Origin: CAYHCE01 sp964355015
GTDB lineage: Bacteria > Cyanobacteriota > Cyanobacteriia > PCC-6307 > Cyanobiaceae
Reading direction: 5' to 3'
Assembly (NCBI GenBank): GCA_964355015.1
Contig: CAYHCE010000038.1
Span: forward strand, 1 to 30,061
DNA length: 30,061 nucleotides
In this document: in pieces, positions 7,507 through 15,408 of the stretch
Numbering within the stretch: the stretch's first letter is position 1
How the letters are laid out: the number at the start of each line of letters is the position of its first letter
The notes under the pieces: generated by a model
What the model was told of the DNA's origin: nothing
Databases searched by the model: none
The model's input: only the letters and a program-made list of their open reading frames with translations
Position numbers and translations under genes: made by a program

Positions 7507-8706
7507 GTGCGCCTGAAGCGTGCCCTGCCGGTGCTGGTCACCGTGCTGGTCACCACAGGGTTGCAGGGTCTGGGCCTTCGCCCGGCCCAGGCCGCCAGCC
7601 AGCGGGTCGGCGCCTGGCTCACCAACAGCCCCAGCCCGCTTTACTACGACTCCGTACGAATCGATCGGGCGGTGCAGGAGCTGGCCGATGCCGGCTTCAA
7701 CACGCTCTACCCCAACGTCTGGAGCCGTGGTTACACCTTCCATCGCAGCCGCTTCGCGCCGATGGAACCGAAGCTGCAGAAGGTCAACCCCTCGCTGGAT
7801 CCCATCTGCCGGATCACGAAGGCCGGCCAGCGGCGGGGCATGAAGGTGATCCCCTGGTTCGAGTACGGACTGATGGAACCGGCCGATGCCGAGGTGGTTC
7901 GTCGCAATCCCGACTGGGTCCTGCAGCGCAGCGATGGCTCGACCCTTTATGCCATGCATGGCGCCAATCTGAGCACCTCGCCGCTGCGCGATCTCCGCGT
8001 CTGGCTGAATCCGGCCCACCCGGGGGTGCGGGCGCGCTTCCTGGGCCTGATCGGCGAGATCGTGACGCGCTGCGGAGTGGACGGGATCCAGCTCGACGAC
8101 CATTTCGCCTGGCCGGTGGAACTGGGCTACGACCCCTACACACGCGCACTGTTCCGTCAGGAAAAGGGCCGGGAACCGTCCAAGGACTACAACGACCGTG
8201 AGTGGATGACCTGGCGGCGTCAGCAGCTCACCGGCCTGCTGCGGGAGCTGCGCAGTGATCTGAGAAGCCGGAACAGCGGCGCGGTGATCAGCCACTCGCC
8301 CGGTCCCTTCCGCTTCGCCTACAACCACTGGCTGCAGGACTGGGAGATCTGGGCGCTCGGCCAGCTGGTCGACGAGCTGGTGGTGCAGAACTACGCCTAT
8401 TCCGTGGCCGGTTTCAGCAAGGATCTGGACCAGGCCGCGCTGGTGAAGGCCCGCCGCTGGGGCATGCGGGTGCAGATCGGGATCCTGGCCGGCTTCGGTG
8501 CCCGCACCACCCCATCGGCGCTGTTGCGCCAGAAGGTGCAGAAGGTGGCGCAGCGGGGCCTGGGTGTGATCTATTTCTACTGGGAGGGGCTGTGGGGCGA
8601 GTTCGCCGGTCCGGAAGGTCCGGCGGCCCGGAGGGCTGCCTTCCGCCGAATGCACGGCACCTACTACCCGGACCCCTACCCCCGCAGCTCCCCGCCCAGG
8701 CTCTGA
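7507..8706 (+). CDS. Secreted family 10-type glycoside hydrolase-like protein (GHL10 / DUF187)
   Basis: An exported protein of the GHL10 group, TIM-barrel proteins thought to hydrolyse polysaccharides or peptidoglycan-associated glycans. From the GTG at 7507 the 399-residue product starts with RLKRALPVLVTVLVTTG and ends its signal peptide at RPAQA/AS. The mature part begins with VGAWLTNSPSPLYYDS and contains NTLYPNVWSRG, a WLNPAHPGVRARF segment, the acidic strand-end GIQLDDHF (Asp197 and Asp198, likely in the active site) and ISHSPGPF. These are the landmarks of the family. A TTG at 7438, overlapping the prs stop, would add 23 residues and make an unusually long n-region, but the GTG has a ribosome site (GGAGG) that is too close, so the start remains open. 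The 3' end overlaps pepN by 31 bases. The substrate is unknown. Confidence 0.8.
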   Translation: MRLKRALPVLVTVLVTTGLQGLGLRPAQAASQRVGAWLTNSPSPLYYDSVRIDRAVQELADAGFNTLYPNVWSRGYTFHRSRFAPMEPKLQKVNPSLDPICRITKAGQRRGMKVIPWFEYGLMEPADAEVVRRNPDWVLQRSDGSTLYAMHGANLSTSPLRDLRVWLNPAHPGVRARFLGLIGEIVTRCGVDGIQLDDHFAWPVELGYDPYTRALFRQEKGREPSKDYNDREWMTWRRQQLTGLLRELRSDLRSRNSGAVISHSPGPFRFAYNHWLQDWEIWALGQLVDELVVQNYAYSVAGFSKDLDQAALVKARRWGMRVQIGILAGFGARTTPSALLRQKVQKVAQRGLGVIYFYWEGLWGEFAGPEGPAARRAAFRRMHGTYYPDPYPRSSPPRL

Positions 8707-11393
8707 TCCACCACCTCGCGGGTGTTCACAGAGAGATCACAGCGCGCCAGCCGCTCGACGGCCTCGTGCATCCGCTCCCGCCGGACGGGGCCATAGCTCT
8801 GCCAGCGGCTGAACAGCTTCGCCATCCGGGAGGCGGTGATCGGGTTGCGGCGGTCGAGTTCGGCGATCTGGTCGGCCATGAAGCGATAGCCGCTGCCGTC
8901 GGCGGCGTGGAACACCGGCGTGTTCCCGGCCAGACCACCGAGCACGGCCCGCACGGAGTTCGGGGCCGCGGGGTCGTAACGGGGATGGCGCAGCAGGGCC
9001 TGCACCCGTTCCAGCCCGTCGGGAAAGGGAGCGCTGGCCTCGAGGGCGAACCAGGCATCGAGGATCACCGGCTTCTCCTGCCAGCGCTGGTGGAACGCCG
9101 CCATCGCCTGCTCGCGCTCGGCGCTGGCCAGCGGCTGCAGGGCCCGCAGACCAGCGCGGGCCAGGGTCATCGAGGGGCCGGTTGCGGCGGCGGCCGCCTC
9201 GGCCATCACGGCCCGATCGCCGGCGGCGGCCCGCCAGGCCCAGATCAGCCCGGTGAGCTGGCGATCGCCATTGCCCTCCGGCCAGGGCAGGTGCCACTGG
9301 CGGCGGGAACGATCCAGGCCCGCCAGCAGGGGTTCCGCCAGGGCTTCGCCGAAACGGCGCTCCAGGTTCCGCAGGGAGGCGAAAAGGGCCGGTGGGTCCG
9401 GCACCGCCATGGCATCCTCCAGTTCCGCCAGGCCCGGCAGGGCCAGCAGGGCGCAGCGATTGGCGTCCGAGAGGGAGCCGTCCTGGAGAATTCGCTGGAA
9501 GGCGGCGATCAACCCTTCCTCCAGTTCCTCGTCCTGCTGGCCGGCGGCACGTTGGAGCACCACCTCACGCAGCAGCGCCTGGCCCGAATCCCAGCGGGCG
9601 AAGGGCTCGGCGTCGCAGGCGAGCAGATGCAGCAGCTCGGCGGGCCGCCGGTCGATCTCCAGCCGCACCGGCGCCGAGAAACGCCGCAGCAGCGACAGCG
9701 CCGGAGGGTGGCTGTGGGGTTCGAGACCCTCGAACGTGAACGTCTGCTCCTCCCGATCGATCACCAGCAGCCGGCTGGCCTGCCCCCAGACGGGATCGAG
9801 CCCCTGCCGGGCGGCTGCCGCCTGGGTCGGGCTCTCGCCCGTCAGGCGCAGCTCCAGCGGGTCACCGCCCTGGCCGATCAGGCCCAGCACCAGGGGAATC
9901 ACCAGCGGCTGCTTGTCAGCCTGCCCCGGAGTGGGCGGTGTGTGCTGCGACACGGTCAGGCTGAGGCTGCCGGTGTCGCCGTCCCAGTCGCGCTGCACGC
10001 GCAGCACCGGTGTGCCGGCCTGGACATACCACCGCTTGAACTGGGCGAAATCGAAGCTCGCCGCCGCCGTCCCGGCCGCGTCCTGCATCGCCTGCACGAA
10101 GTCCTCGCAGGTGGCGGCCGTGCCGTCATGGCGCTGTACGTAGAGCGCCATGCCGCGCATGAAGGTGGCGTGGCCGAGCAGGGTGTGGAGCATGCGGATC
10201 AGCTCCGATCCCTTCTCGTAGATCGTTGTGGTGTAGAAGTTGTCGATCGCCTGATAGTGATCCGGCTGCACGGGATGGGCCGTGGGGCCCGCATCTTCCC
10301 GGAACTGGGTGTTGCGCAGCATCGATACGTCCTCGATCCGTTTCACCGCGGCGGAGTGCAGATCGGCGCTGAAGCTCTGGTCGCGGAAAACCGTGAGGCC
10401 CTCCTTGAGTGAGAGCTGGAACCAGTCACGGCAGGTGATGCGATTGCCGGTCCAGTTGTGGAAGTACTCGTGGGCGATCACGCTCTCGATCCGCTCGAGT
10501 TCAGCGTCGGTGGCGGTGGCGGCATCGGCGAGGACGAGTTTGGAGTTGAAGATATTGAGGCTCTTGTTCTCCATCGCGCCCATGTTGAAATGGCGAACGG
10601 CGACGATGTTGAACTCAGCGAGGTCGTATTCGAGCCCGTAGACACGCTCGTCCCAGGCCATCGAGCGCTTCAGCGAGGCCATGGCGTGGGCGGTGTAGGG
10701 CGCGTCGCCCGGCTCCACGTGGATCCGCAGCTGCACCGTCCGACCGCTGCTGGTGGTGAACGTGTCCCGCACCTCCTCCAGCCGGCCGGCCACCAGGGCG
10801 AACAGGTAGGAGGGTTTGGGGTAGGGGTCGTCCCAGACGCTGTAGTGGCGGGGGCCGCCGCCGGCTGGATCGGCGGGCAACGCGCCGTTCTCGACGCAGT
10901 TGCCGTTGGAGAGCAGCACCGGGCAGCTGGCGAGGTCGGCCTCGATCCGCACCCGGAAGCGGCTGAGCAGATCGGGGCGGTCTGGGTGGAAGGTGATCCG
11001 CCGGAACCCCTCCGCTTCGCACTGGGTGGTGAACATCCCCCCGCTCACGTAGAGACCCTCGAGCGTGGTGTTGGTGTGGGGGTGGATCCGCACCACGCTG
11101 CGGACCAGGAACGGGCCCGCCGGCGGGCGGGCGATCACCAGACGAGCGTCGTCCTGCCGGTACTCCTCGTGGCCGAGGGGAGTGCCGTCCAGCGAGAGGG
11201 AGAGGAGATCGAGGCCTTCCCCCCTCAACTCCAGGGGCTCGGCGGGCCCGCCACCGGGTCCGGCACTGGCCCCGGGCGCGAAGGCGAGCGCAGCCTCCAC
11301 CAAGGCCTGATCGTGGCGGAGCCGCACCGTCAGATCCGTGCGCTCGAGGCGGTAGGGGAAGGGGCGGTAGTCGGCCAGCCGCACAACGCTCAT
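8676..11393 (-). CDS. pepN: Aminopeptidase N (M1 zinc metallopeptidase)
   Basis: Removes N-terminal amino acids from peptides in the cytoplasm. The 905-residue product is of the bacterial PepN type. It carries the exopeptidase motif GAMEN at residues 272-276 and the zinc motif HEYFH (His308, Glu309, His312) followed after exactly 18 residues by the third ligand Glu331, in NRITCRDWFQLSLKEGLTV. The C-terminal half is the helical arch domain, ending at RLARCDLSVNTREVVDQSL. The start at 11393 (MSVVRLADYRPFPYRLERTD) matches the family's first conserved strand; the open frame continues 68 codons further upstream without similarity. The last 31 bases overlap the glycoside hydrolase-like gene in convergent orientation. 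All catalytic residues are present. Confidence 0.97.
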   Translation of the reverse strand: MSVVRLADYRPFPYRLERTDLTVRLRHDQALVEAALAFAPGASAGPGGGPAEPLELRGEGLDLLSLSLDGTPLGHEEYRQDDARLVIARPPAGPFLVRSVVRIHPHTNTTLEGLYVSGGMFTTQCEAEGFRRITFHPDRPDLLSRFRVRIEADLASCPVLLSNGNCVENGALPADPAGGGPRHYSVWDDPYPKPSYLFALVAGRLEEVRDTFTTSSGRTVQLRIHVEPGDAPYTAHAMASLKRSMAWDERVYGLEYDLAEFNIVAVRHFNMGAMENKSLNIFNSKLVLADAATATDAELERIESVIAHEYFHNWTGNRITCRDWFQLSLKEGLTVFRDQSFSADLHSAAVKRIEDVSMLRNTQFREDAGPTAHPVQPDHYQAIDNFYTTTIYEKGSELIRMLHTLLGHATFMRGMALYVQRHDGTAATCEDFVQAMQDAAGTAAASFDFAQFKRWYVQAGTPVLRVQRDWDGDTGSLSLTVSQHTPPTPGQADKQPLVIPLVLGLIGQGGDPLELRLTGESPTQAAAARQGLDPVWGQASRLLVIDREEQTFTFEGLEPHSHPPALSLLRRFSAPVRLEIDRRPAELLHLLACDAEPFARWDSGQALLREVVLQRAAGQQDEELEEGLIAAFQRILQDGSLSDANRCALLALPGLAELEDAMAVPDPPALFASLRNLERRFGEALAEPLLAGLDRSRRQWHLPWPEGNGDRQLTGLIWAWRAAAGDRAVMAEAAAAATGPSMTLARAGLRALQPLASAEREQAMAAFHQRWQEKPVILDAWFALEASAPFPDGLERVQALLRHPRYDPAAPNSVRAVLGGLAGNTPVFHAADGSGYRFMADQIAELDRRNPITASRMAKLFSRWQSYGPVRRERMHEAVERLARCDLSVNTREVVDQSLGGELRG

Positions 11394-11463
11394 CGGGCCC
11401 TGAAGGAAACGTGATCCGATCCTGCCGCCCCGTCCTGCCGTGCGAAGGCTGGCTTCCGACCGC

Positions 11464-11970
11464 TCACCAGGGCAGTGGAGCGCGGCCCTGGCCGGCGTTG
11501 CACCCCATCTGGGTGCCGAGCAGGGCGCCGAGGGGTACCGCCCAGGTGCGGCCGTTGTCGCGGGAGGCGGCATAGCCGATGCCACCGCCGACCACACCGC
11601 CCACCAGGCGACCGATCGAGCAGCGCTGCTGCTGGGCCTGCGCCTCCTGCCAGGTGGTGGGTGCCGGCTGGGTGTAGGGGGCCTGGGTCGTGTAGTCCTG
11701 ATAGGGGGGCGCCGGCGCCGGGTACACCGGGGCCACGGGCTGTGCGTAGGTGGGCATCGGCTGGTAGACGGGAACCGCCTGGTAGACGGGAACTGTCTGA
11801 TAGACGGGAACCGCCTGATACACCGGCACCTGTTGATACACGGGGACCTGGGCCACGGGGCGGGGGCTGACGTACACCTGGGCCGAGGCGACGGCGGGAA
11901 GGGCCAGAGAGAATCCGCACAGACCTGCGGCCAGCAGGACCGGGGCCTGGAGACGACGAGTGACGATCAT
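11464..11970 (-). CDS. Secreted protein with VPVYQ repeats and glycine-zipper segment
   Basis: A 168-residue exported protein. A Sec signal peptide (residues 1-30, ending AVASA/Q) is followed by five tandem copies of a six-residue unit VPVYQx (residues 42-71), a further Pro/Tyr/Gln-rich stretch to about residue 110, and a C-terminal glycine-zipper-like segment (GRLVGGVVGGGIGYAASRDNG, about 121-141, then AVPLGALLGTQMGCNAG). Glycine zippers often pack in the outer membrane or periplasm. The Tyr-rich repeat could bind carbohydrate or mediate self-association; that is a guess. The ATG at 11970 is preferred over a TTG nine bases upstream. No enzymatic motif is seen. Cysteines at the two ends of the zipper region could form a disulfide. 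Confidence 0.7.
   Translation of the reverse strand: MIVTRRLQAPVLLAAGLCGFSLALPAVASAQVYVSPRPVAQVPVYQQVPVYQAVPVYQTVPVYQAVPVYQPMPTYAQPVAPVYPAPAPPYQDYTTQAPYTQPAPTTWQEAQAQQQRCSIGRLVGGVVGGGIGYAASRDNGRTWAVPLGALLGTQMGCNAGQGRAPLPW
11758..11847 (-). repeat. Five tandem 18-bp coding repeats (VPVYQx)
   Basis: Five consecutive 18-base units encode VPVYQ plus one variable residue (Q, A, T, A, P). The units differ at third positions, so they are not a very recent duplication, but unit number could still vary between strains. Confidence 0.85.
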
Positions 11971-12090
11971 GGCGATCAAGACGGAGGACGGCCCCGAAGG
12001 GATGCCATCAGCAAAGCCGCCAGCCCTGTCTGAACTGCAACTGGGAAGGGGGCCGGTTATGTCCGGATGCGTCCGCTGCCCCCCGCTTCC

Positions 12091-12534
12091 CTAGCGCTTG
12101 CCGGCAGGAGGCTTGGCGGCTCCGCCTCCCTGCTGCTTGAGGGCGTCCTGAACCTTCTTGACCACGTCGGCCGGCACCTGCTTCGGGCAGAGCTCCACGG
12201 CACCGATCACGGCGGAATTCACCGAGCCGCGGCGCAGCTCCTCGATGGTGAGGGGCTTGGTGCCCACCTGTTGGATCAGGCCACCGTGCTGGCCCTGAAT
12301 CAGCTGGGCGATCGTTTCACCGGCAATGGCCGCTGCCTTGCCGAACTCCACGCCTGCGCCCTGGGCGATGCAGACATTGACAGCAGCGATGCGGGTGTAC
12401 AGCGTCATCTCGGATTGACTGGCCGGCGCCGCCTGGGCCGGAGCGGCCTGCAGGGTGGTGGGGAGCAGAAGGGCCGCGGCCACCAAAAGCGACCGGCTCC
12501 GGCGTGGCGTGATGGGCAAGGAGAGAAGGTTCAT
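12091..12534 (-). CDS. Small secreted protein of unknown function
   Basis: A 147-residue protein with a clear Sec signal peptide: basic n-region (PRRSRS), hydrophobic core LLVAAALLLP and a likely cut after residue 35 at APAQA/AP. The mature part is about 110 residues and mostly helical in appearance, starting SEMTLYTRIAAVNVCIAQGAG, with two cysteines (in NVCIA and ELCPK) that could form a disulfide. The C-terminal tail is Gly/Pro/Lys-rich (QQGGGAAKPPAGKR). I recall similar small proteins being common in picocyanobacteria but cannot give a function with support. It lies between two other minus-strand genes and may have its own promoter in the roughly 30 bases upstream or be co-transcribed with the CpcS-like gene, whose stop is 33 bases away. 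Confidence 0.7.
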   Translation of the reverse strand: MNLLSLPITPRRSRSLLVAAALLLPTTLQAAPAQAAPASQSEMTLYTRIAAVNVCIAQGAGVEFGKAAAIAGETIAQLIQGQHGGLIQQVGTKPLTIEELRRGSVNSAVIGAVELCPKQVPADVVKKVQDALKQQGGGAAKPPAGKR

Positions 12535-12567
12535 CAGGCCCCATGCTGATGCACCGCGACGCGGGCA

Positions 12568-13149
12568 TCAATCCGCCGCCAGCGGCAGGCCCGGCCCTTC
12601 CAGCCGGATTTCGTGGTGGGTCTCGGCCAGTTCCAGCTCCCCGTTCCGCCAGGAGTAGACCGAACGGGCCCGGTAGCGATCCTGATCCACCAGACGGATG
12701 TGCTCCAGCACTGCCCAGTCGGGACCGTCGGATTCGAAGGTCAGTTCATGTTCGTCCACCTGTCGGATCTGGGCCTTCTGCGGCGCTCCGCAGAGGTAGC
12801 CCCTGCTGCGCCGCAGCTGATGCCCGCAGAGGTAGGTCTCCATGGTGCCCTCCGGCACGTAGCTGGGCTGGCGATCGAAGAAGCCGAAGTCCTTCTCCGG
12901 CCACCAGCTGAGGCGGTACGCGGCCTCCCCCTGCACGGGTTCCAGGAAGCTTTCGATCCGCAGCAGCATGTCCACCCGCAGGGCCTCGTCCTCGTCCCTG
13001 AAGAAGTAGAGGCTGCGTGAGCGCCACAGCCCCAGGTTGCGGGCGAACCAGCGCCGCAGGCTGCTGTCCAGCTGGATCCGGCTTGGATTCCCCGGCGGTG
13101 ACGACGGTCCCGCTGGAATCCGCGGTCCCCGATCTGTGCTGAAGGCCAT
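12568..13149 (-). CDS. CpcS/CpeS-like (lipocalin-fold) protein, possible phycobiliprotein lyase relative
   Basis: The 193-residue product resembles the CpcS/CpeS chromophore-lyase superfamily, ten-stranded barrels that bind bilins and attach them to phycobiliprotein cysteines. Landmarks are the WFARNLGLWRSRSLYFF segment near residues 34-50, corresponding to the family's helix and first strand (GxWxSxRxY), and the closing strands RYRARSVYSWRNGELEL and THHEIRLE. The barrel body is diverged and the first 30 residues are Pro/Ser-rich. It may be a true lyase or a related carotenoid- or lipid-binding barrel. The gene is divergent from sasA with only about 70 bases between the chosen starts, so the two may share a regulatory region. 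Confidence 0.6.
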   Translation of the reverse strand: MAFSTDRGPRIPAGPSSPPGNPSRIQLDSSLRRWFARNLGLWRSRSLYFFRDEDEALRVDMLLRIESFLEPVQGEAAYRLSWWPEKDFGFFDRQPSYVPEGTMETYLCGHQLRRSRGYLCGAPQKAQIRQVDEHELTFESDGPDWAVLEHIRLVDQDRYRARSVYSWRNGELELAETHHEIRLEGPGLPLAAD

Positions 13150-13221
13150 GGCGAGGGGGTGGAGGGGGAACCGTTCCGCTTCTTCATAGCCAGTTCCCGC
13201 CTTCGCGCCGGAACCCATAAG

Positions 13222-14415
13222 GTGAGCCTCACGTTTTCGTGTGTCGCCAAAGTGCCCGCTGCTGGGGAGATTGACCCCATCACGGCCTCTGCCGAGGCTG
13301 CGTCTCCTCAGCGTCGGCCGCTCAAGCTGCTGCTGGTGGCCGCCCCGCATCACCTCGCCTCCGCCGACCTGCGCGGGGTTCTCCACTTTCTCGAGAACAG
13401 CGACTGCGGCTTCGAGGTCAGCCTTGAGCTGGCCGATCCCGCCAGTCGACCGGAACTGCTGGAGCTGCATCAGCTCGTGGCCACGCCGGCCCTCGTGAAG
13501 CTGGAGCCGCCCCCTCGCCAGGTGTTCGCCGGCAACACGGTGCTGGACCAGCTGAAGGACTGGCTGCCCCGCTGGCAGCAGCTGGAGGTGGTGAGCGATC
13601 TCAGCATCAGCCTGCAGCCCCCCGAGATGGACGGCAGCCGCACCCAGCGGGAACTGCAGCTGGAGGATCAGGTGCAGGTGCTGCGGCTGGAGAACGAGAC
13701 GCTGATCGAGCGCCTGCGGGAGCAGGAGCGGCTGCTGCGCATGGTGGCCCACGAGCTCCGCACCCCTCTCACCGTCGCCAAGCTGGCCCTGCAGAGCCTG
13801 CAGCTCGGCCACATCGACAACAAGCGCTGTCGCGACGTGCTCGATCGTCGCCTCGATGACATCGAGCAGTTGTCCATGGATCTGCTGGAGGTGGGCACCA
13901 CACGCTGGGAGGCCCTGTTCAACCCTCAGCGGCTGGCGCTGGCTCCCGTGGCGGCCGAGGCGATCCTGGAGCTGGAGAAGCTCTGGGTGGGCCGCAACCT
14001 GCAGCTGAACACCGAGATCCCCGCCGACCTGCCGGATGTGTTCGCCGATCAGCGCCGCATGCGCCAGGTGCTGCTGAACCTGCTGGAGAACGCCCTCAAG
14101 TTCACGCCGGAGGGCGGCCAGGTGGTCCTGGCGCTGCGGCAGCCCACCAGCCAGTGGGTGCAGGTGAGCGTCTGCGACTCGGGACCGGGCATCCCCCGGG
14201 CGGAACAGGAGCGCATCTTCCTGGATCGGGTGCGGCTCCCCCAGACGTCCGGCACCACCTCGGGCTTCGGAGTGGGCCTGTCGGTGTGCCGTCGGATCAC
14301 CGAGGTGCACGGTGGGAGGATCTGGGTGGTGTCGGAAGCCGGCCAGGGAGCCTGCTTCCACTTCACCGTGCCGGTCTGGACCGGCCAGAACTTCCCGGGC
14401 CAGACGGCGCCTTGA
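13222..14415 (+). CDS. sasA: Circadian clock-output sensor histidine kinase SasA
   Basis: SasA binds hexameric KaiC through a thioredoxin-like KaiB-type domain, autophosphorylates and passes phosphate to the response regulator RpaA, which drives circadian and light/dark gene expression. The product (397 residues from the GTG at 13222) has the KaiB-like domain at about 30-125 (LKLLLVAAPHHLASADLR, then LVATPALVKLEPPPRQVF), a coiled coil at about 145-175, and a HisKA domain with the H-box VAHELRTPLTV (His177). The HATPase_c domain has the N-box LLNLLENALKF, the G1 box CDSGPGIP and the G2 box GFGVGLSVC. All kinase motifs are intact. There is no ATG. GTG codons at 13159, 13222 and 13252 are possible; 13252 gives 387 residues, the length of S. 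elongatus SasA. Confidence 0.93.
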   Translation: MSLTFSCVAKVPAAGEIDPITASAEAASPQRRPLKLLLVAAPHHLASADLRGVLHFLENSDCGFEVSLELADPASRPELLELHQLVATPALVKLEPPPRQVFAGNTVLDQLKDWLPRWQQLEVVSDLSISLQPPEMDGSRTQRELQLEDQVQVLRLENETLIERLREQERLLRMVAHELRTPLTVAKLALQSLQLGHIDNKRCRDVLDRRLDDIEQLSMDLLEVGTTRWEALFNPQRLALAPVAAEAILELEKLWVGRNLQLNTEIPADLPDVFADQRRMRQVLLNLLENALKFTPEGGQVVLALRQPTSQWVQVSVCDSGPGIPRAEQERIFLDRVRLPQTSGTTSGFGVGLSVCRRITEVHGGRIWVVSEAGQGACFHFTVPVWTGQNFPGQTAP

Positions 14416-14489
14416 CGAAGGGACACTCCGACCCGTAGCGTCCAGTTCATCGAAGGAATCGGCCCATAACGCCCTTCCGACGTGGCCTC

Positions 14490-14562
14490 GCCCCCATCGT
14501 CTAGAGGCCTAGGACACCTCCCTTTCACGGAGGCGACAGGGGTTCGAATCCCCTTGGGGGTA
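14490..14562 (+). tRNA. trnE: tRNA-Glu (anticodon UUC)
   Basis: A 73-base cloverleaf can be folded by eye. The acceptor stem GCCCCCA (14490-14496) pairs with TGGGGGT (14555-14561), followed by discriminator A. The anticodon stem CCTCC/GGAGG encloses the loop CTTTCAC with anticodon TTC at 14524-14526. The T arm is AGGGG-TTCGAAT-CCCCT. CCA is not encoded. In cyanobacteria this tRNA serves both protein synthesis and, once charged, formation of 5-aminolevulinate for chlorophyll, haem and bilins. Confidence 0.97.
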
Positions 14563-14676
14563 TAACGAACGATCACCATCCTTCTGTTCCAAAGGGACAG
14601 GCCTGGAGCCAACCAGCCGACATCCGAAAGGGCCGGGGATTCGGTCTGCCAGCGGAGAGGCCAAGCCCTTCAGGCA

Positions 14677-15240
14677 TCAGCCGAGCAGACCGCTACGGCG
14701 CAGAGCTTCCTGCTGCACGGCGCGCAGATTGGCGGCGAGATCCTCGCGCAACCGCTGCTCGATCAGGCCGATCGGCATGCCCTGACGGCCCTGCACGGTG
14801 AGTTCGTAGAGCAGCCGGGTGCCGAGCGGTTCCCCGCAGATGTGCCAGGCCCCCTCGAAGCGACGGAAGTCCCCCTGGCGCATCACGAAGCTGAGCAGGC
14901 CATTCTCCCGCTGCTCACACAGCTCGAGCTCGACGCGGGCCGTGAAGCGAAGACCGCAGAACTGCTGGCAGCCCACCTGCTCGAGGCCGACCCGGTGGTC
15001 TCGTCGCCAGAGCAGACGGGAGGTGGAGAGGTTGGGAATGAAGCGGCTGAGGTTCTCGTAGTCGGTGAGGACGTTCCAGATGGGATCCGGTTCCAGACCC
15101 AGGCGCAGCTGGACCGCCAGCCGGCGGGTTCCCTGGGGCAGGCGTTCCATGTCCTGCTGGATGGTGTCGAGGCTGCAACGGTCCTGGGTGGGGGCCAGGC
15201 TCGGGAGTGGGGCGGACGACAGGACCGAAAGTTGCGCCAA
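14677..15240 (-). CDS. SRPBCC / START-like (polyketide cyclase-dehydrase type) protein
   Basis: A soluble protein with the helix-grip fold that binds hydrophobic ligands. From the TTG at 15240 it has 187 residues. The domain starts at about residue 35 with GTRRLAVQLRLGLEPDPIWNV, followed by the very characteristic LTDYENLSRFIPNLSTSRLL, and ends in a long C-terminal helix (GLIEQRLREDLAANLRAVQQ). Cyanobacterial members are numerous and mostly uncharacterised; some are thought to handle lipids or isoprenoids. An ATG at 15150 (MERLPQG) would give 157 residues and still contain the whole domain, so the start is uncertain. It is convergent with the tRNA-Glu gene and divergent from petH. Confidence 0.8.
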   Translation of the reverse strand: MAQLSVLSSAPLPSLAPTQDRCSLDTIQQDMERLPQGTRRLAVQLRLGLEPDPIWNVLTDYENLSRFIPNLSTSRLLWRRDHRVGLEQVGCQQFCGLRFTARVELELCEQRENGLLSFVMRQGDFRRFEGAWHICGEPLGTRLLYELTVQGRQGMPIGLIEQRLREDLAANLRAVQQEALRRSGLLG

Positions 15241-15373
15241 GTGAGGGGAACGCTGGATTCGGGACGGGCCCGGAGCATCGCTCCCCAGGGCCGGATGCCA
15301 AACCTAGCCGCAACAGCCTGGTTTGGGTGCGCGAAGGCCGATCGGCCCGGCAGGGAGGCTGGAAGAGGTTGCC

Positions 15374-15379
15374 TATGAT
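15374..15379 (+). promoter_or_regulatory. Likely -10 box of petH (TATGAT)
   Basis: TATGAT at 15374-15379 lies 29 bases before the petH ATG and would give a leader of about 23 bases. No convincing -35 box sits 16-18 bases upstream, so an activator may be involved. A GGAG ribosome site at 15393-15396 precedes the ATG at 15409. Confidence 0.5.
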
Positions 15380-15408
15380 CGGGCCTCTTTTCCGGAGTCC
15401 GGGGTTTC

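Noticed and set aside
8592..10412. 606-codon open frame on the plus strand opposite pepN
   Set aside because: It is antisense to a gene with intact M1 peptidase motifs; its composition is that of a high-GC shadow frame and no domain is visible.
14584..14600. Hairpin CTGTTCC-AAA-GGGACAG between tRNA-Glu and the SRPBCC gene, as a terminator
   Set aside because: The stem is good but there is no T-run on either strand after it.
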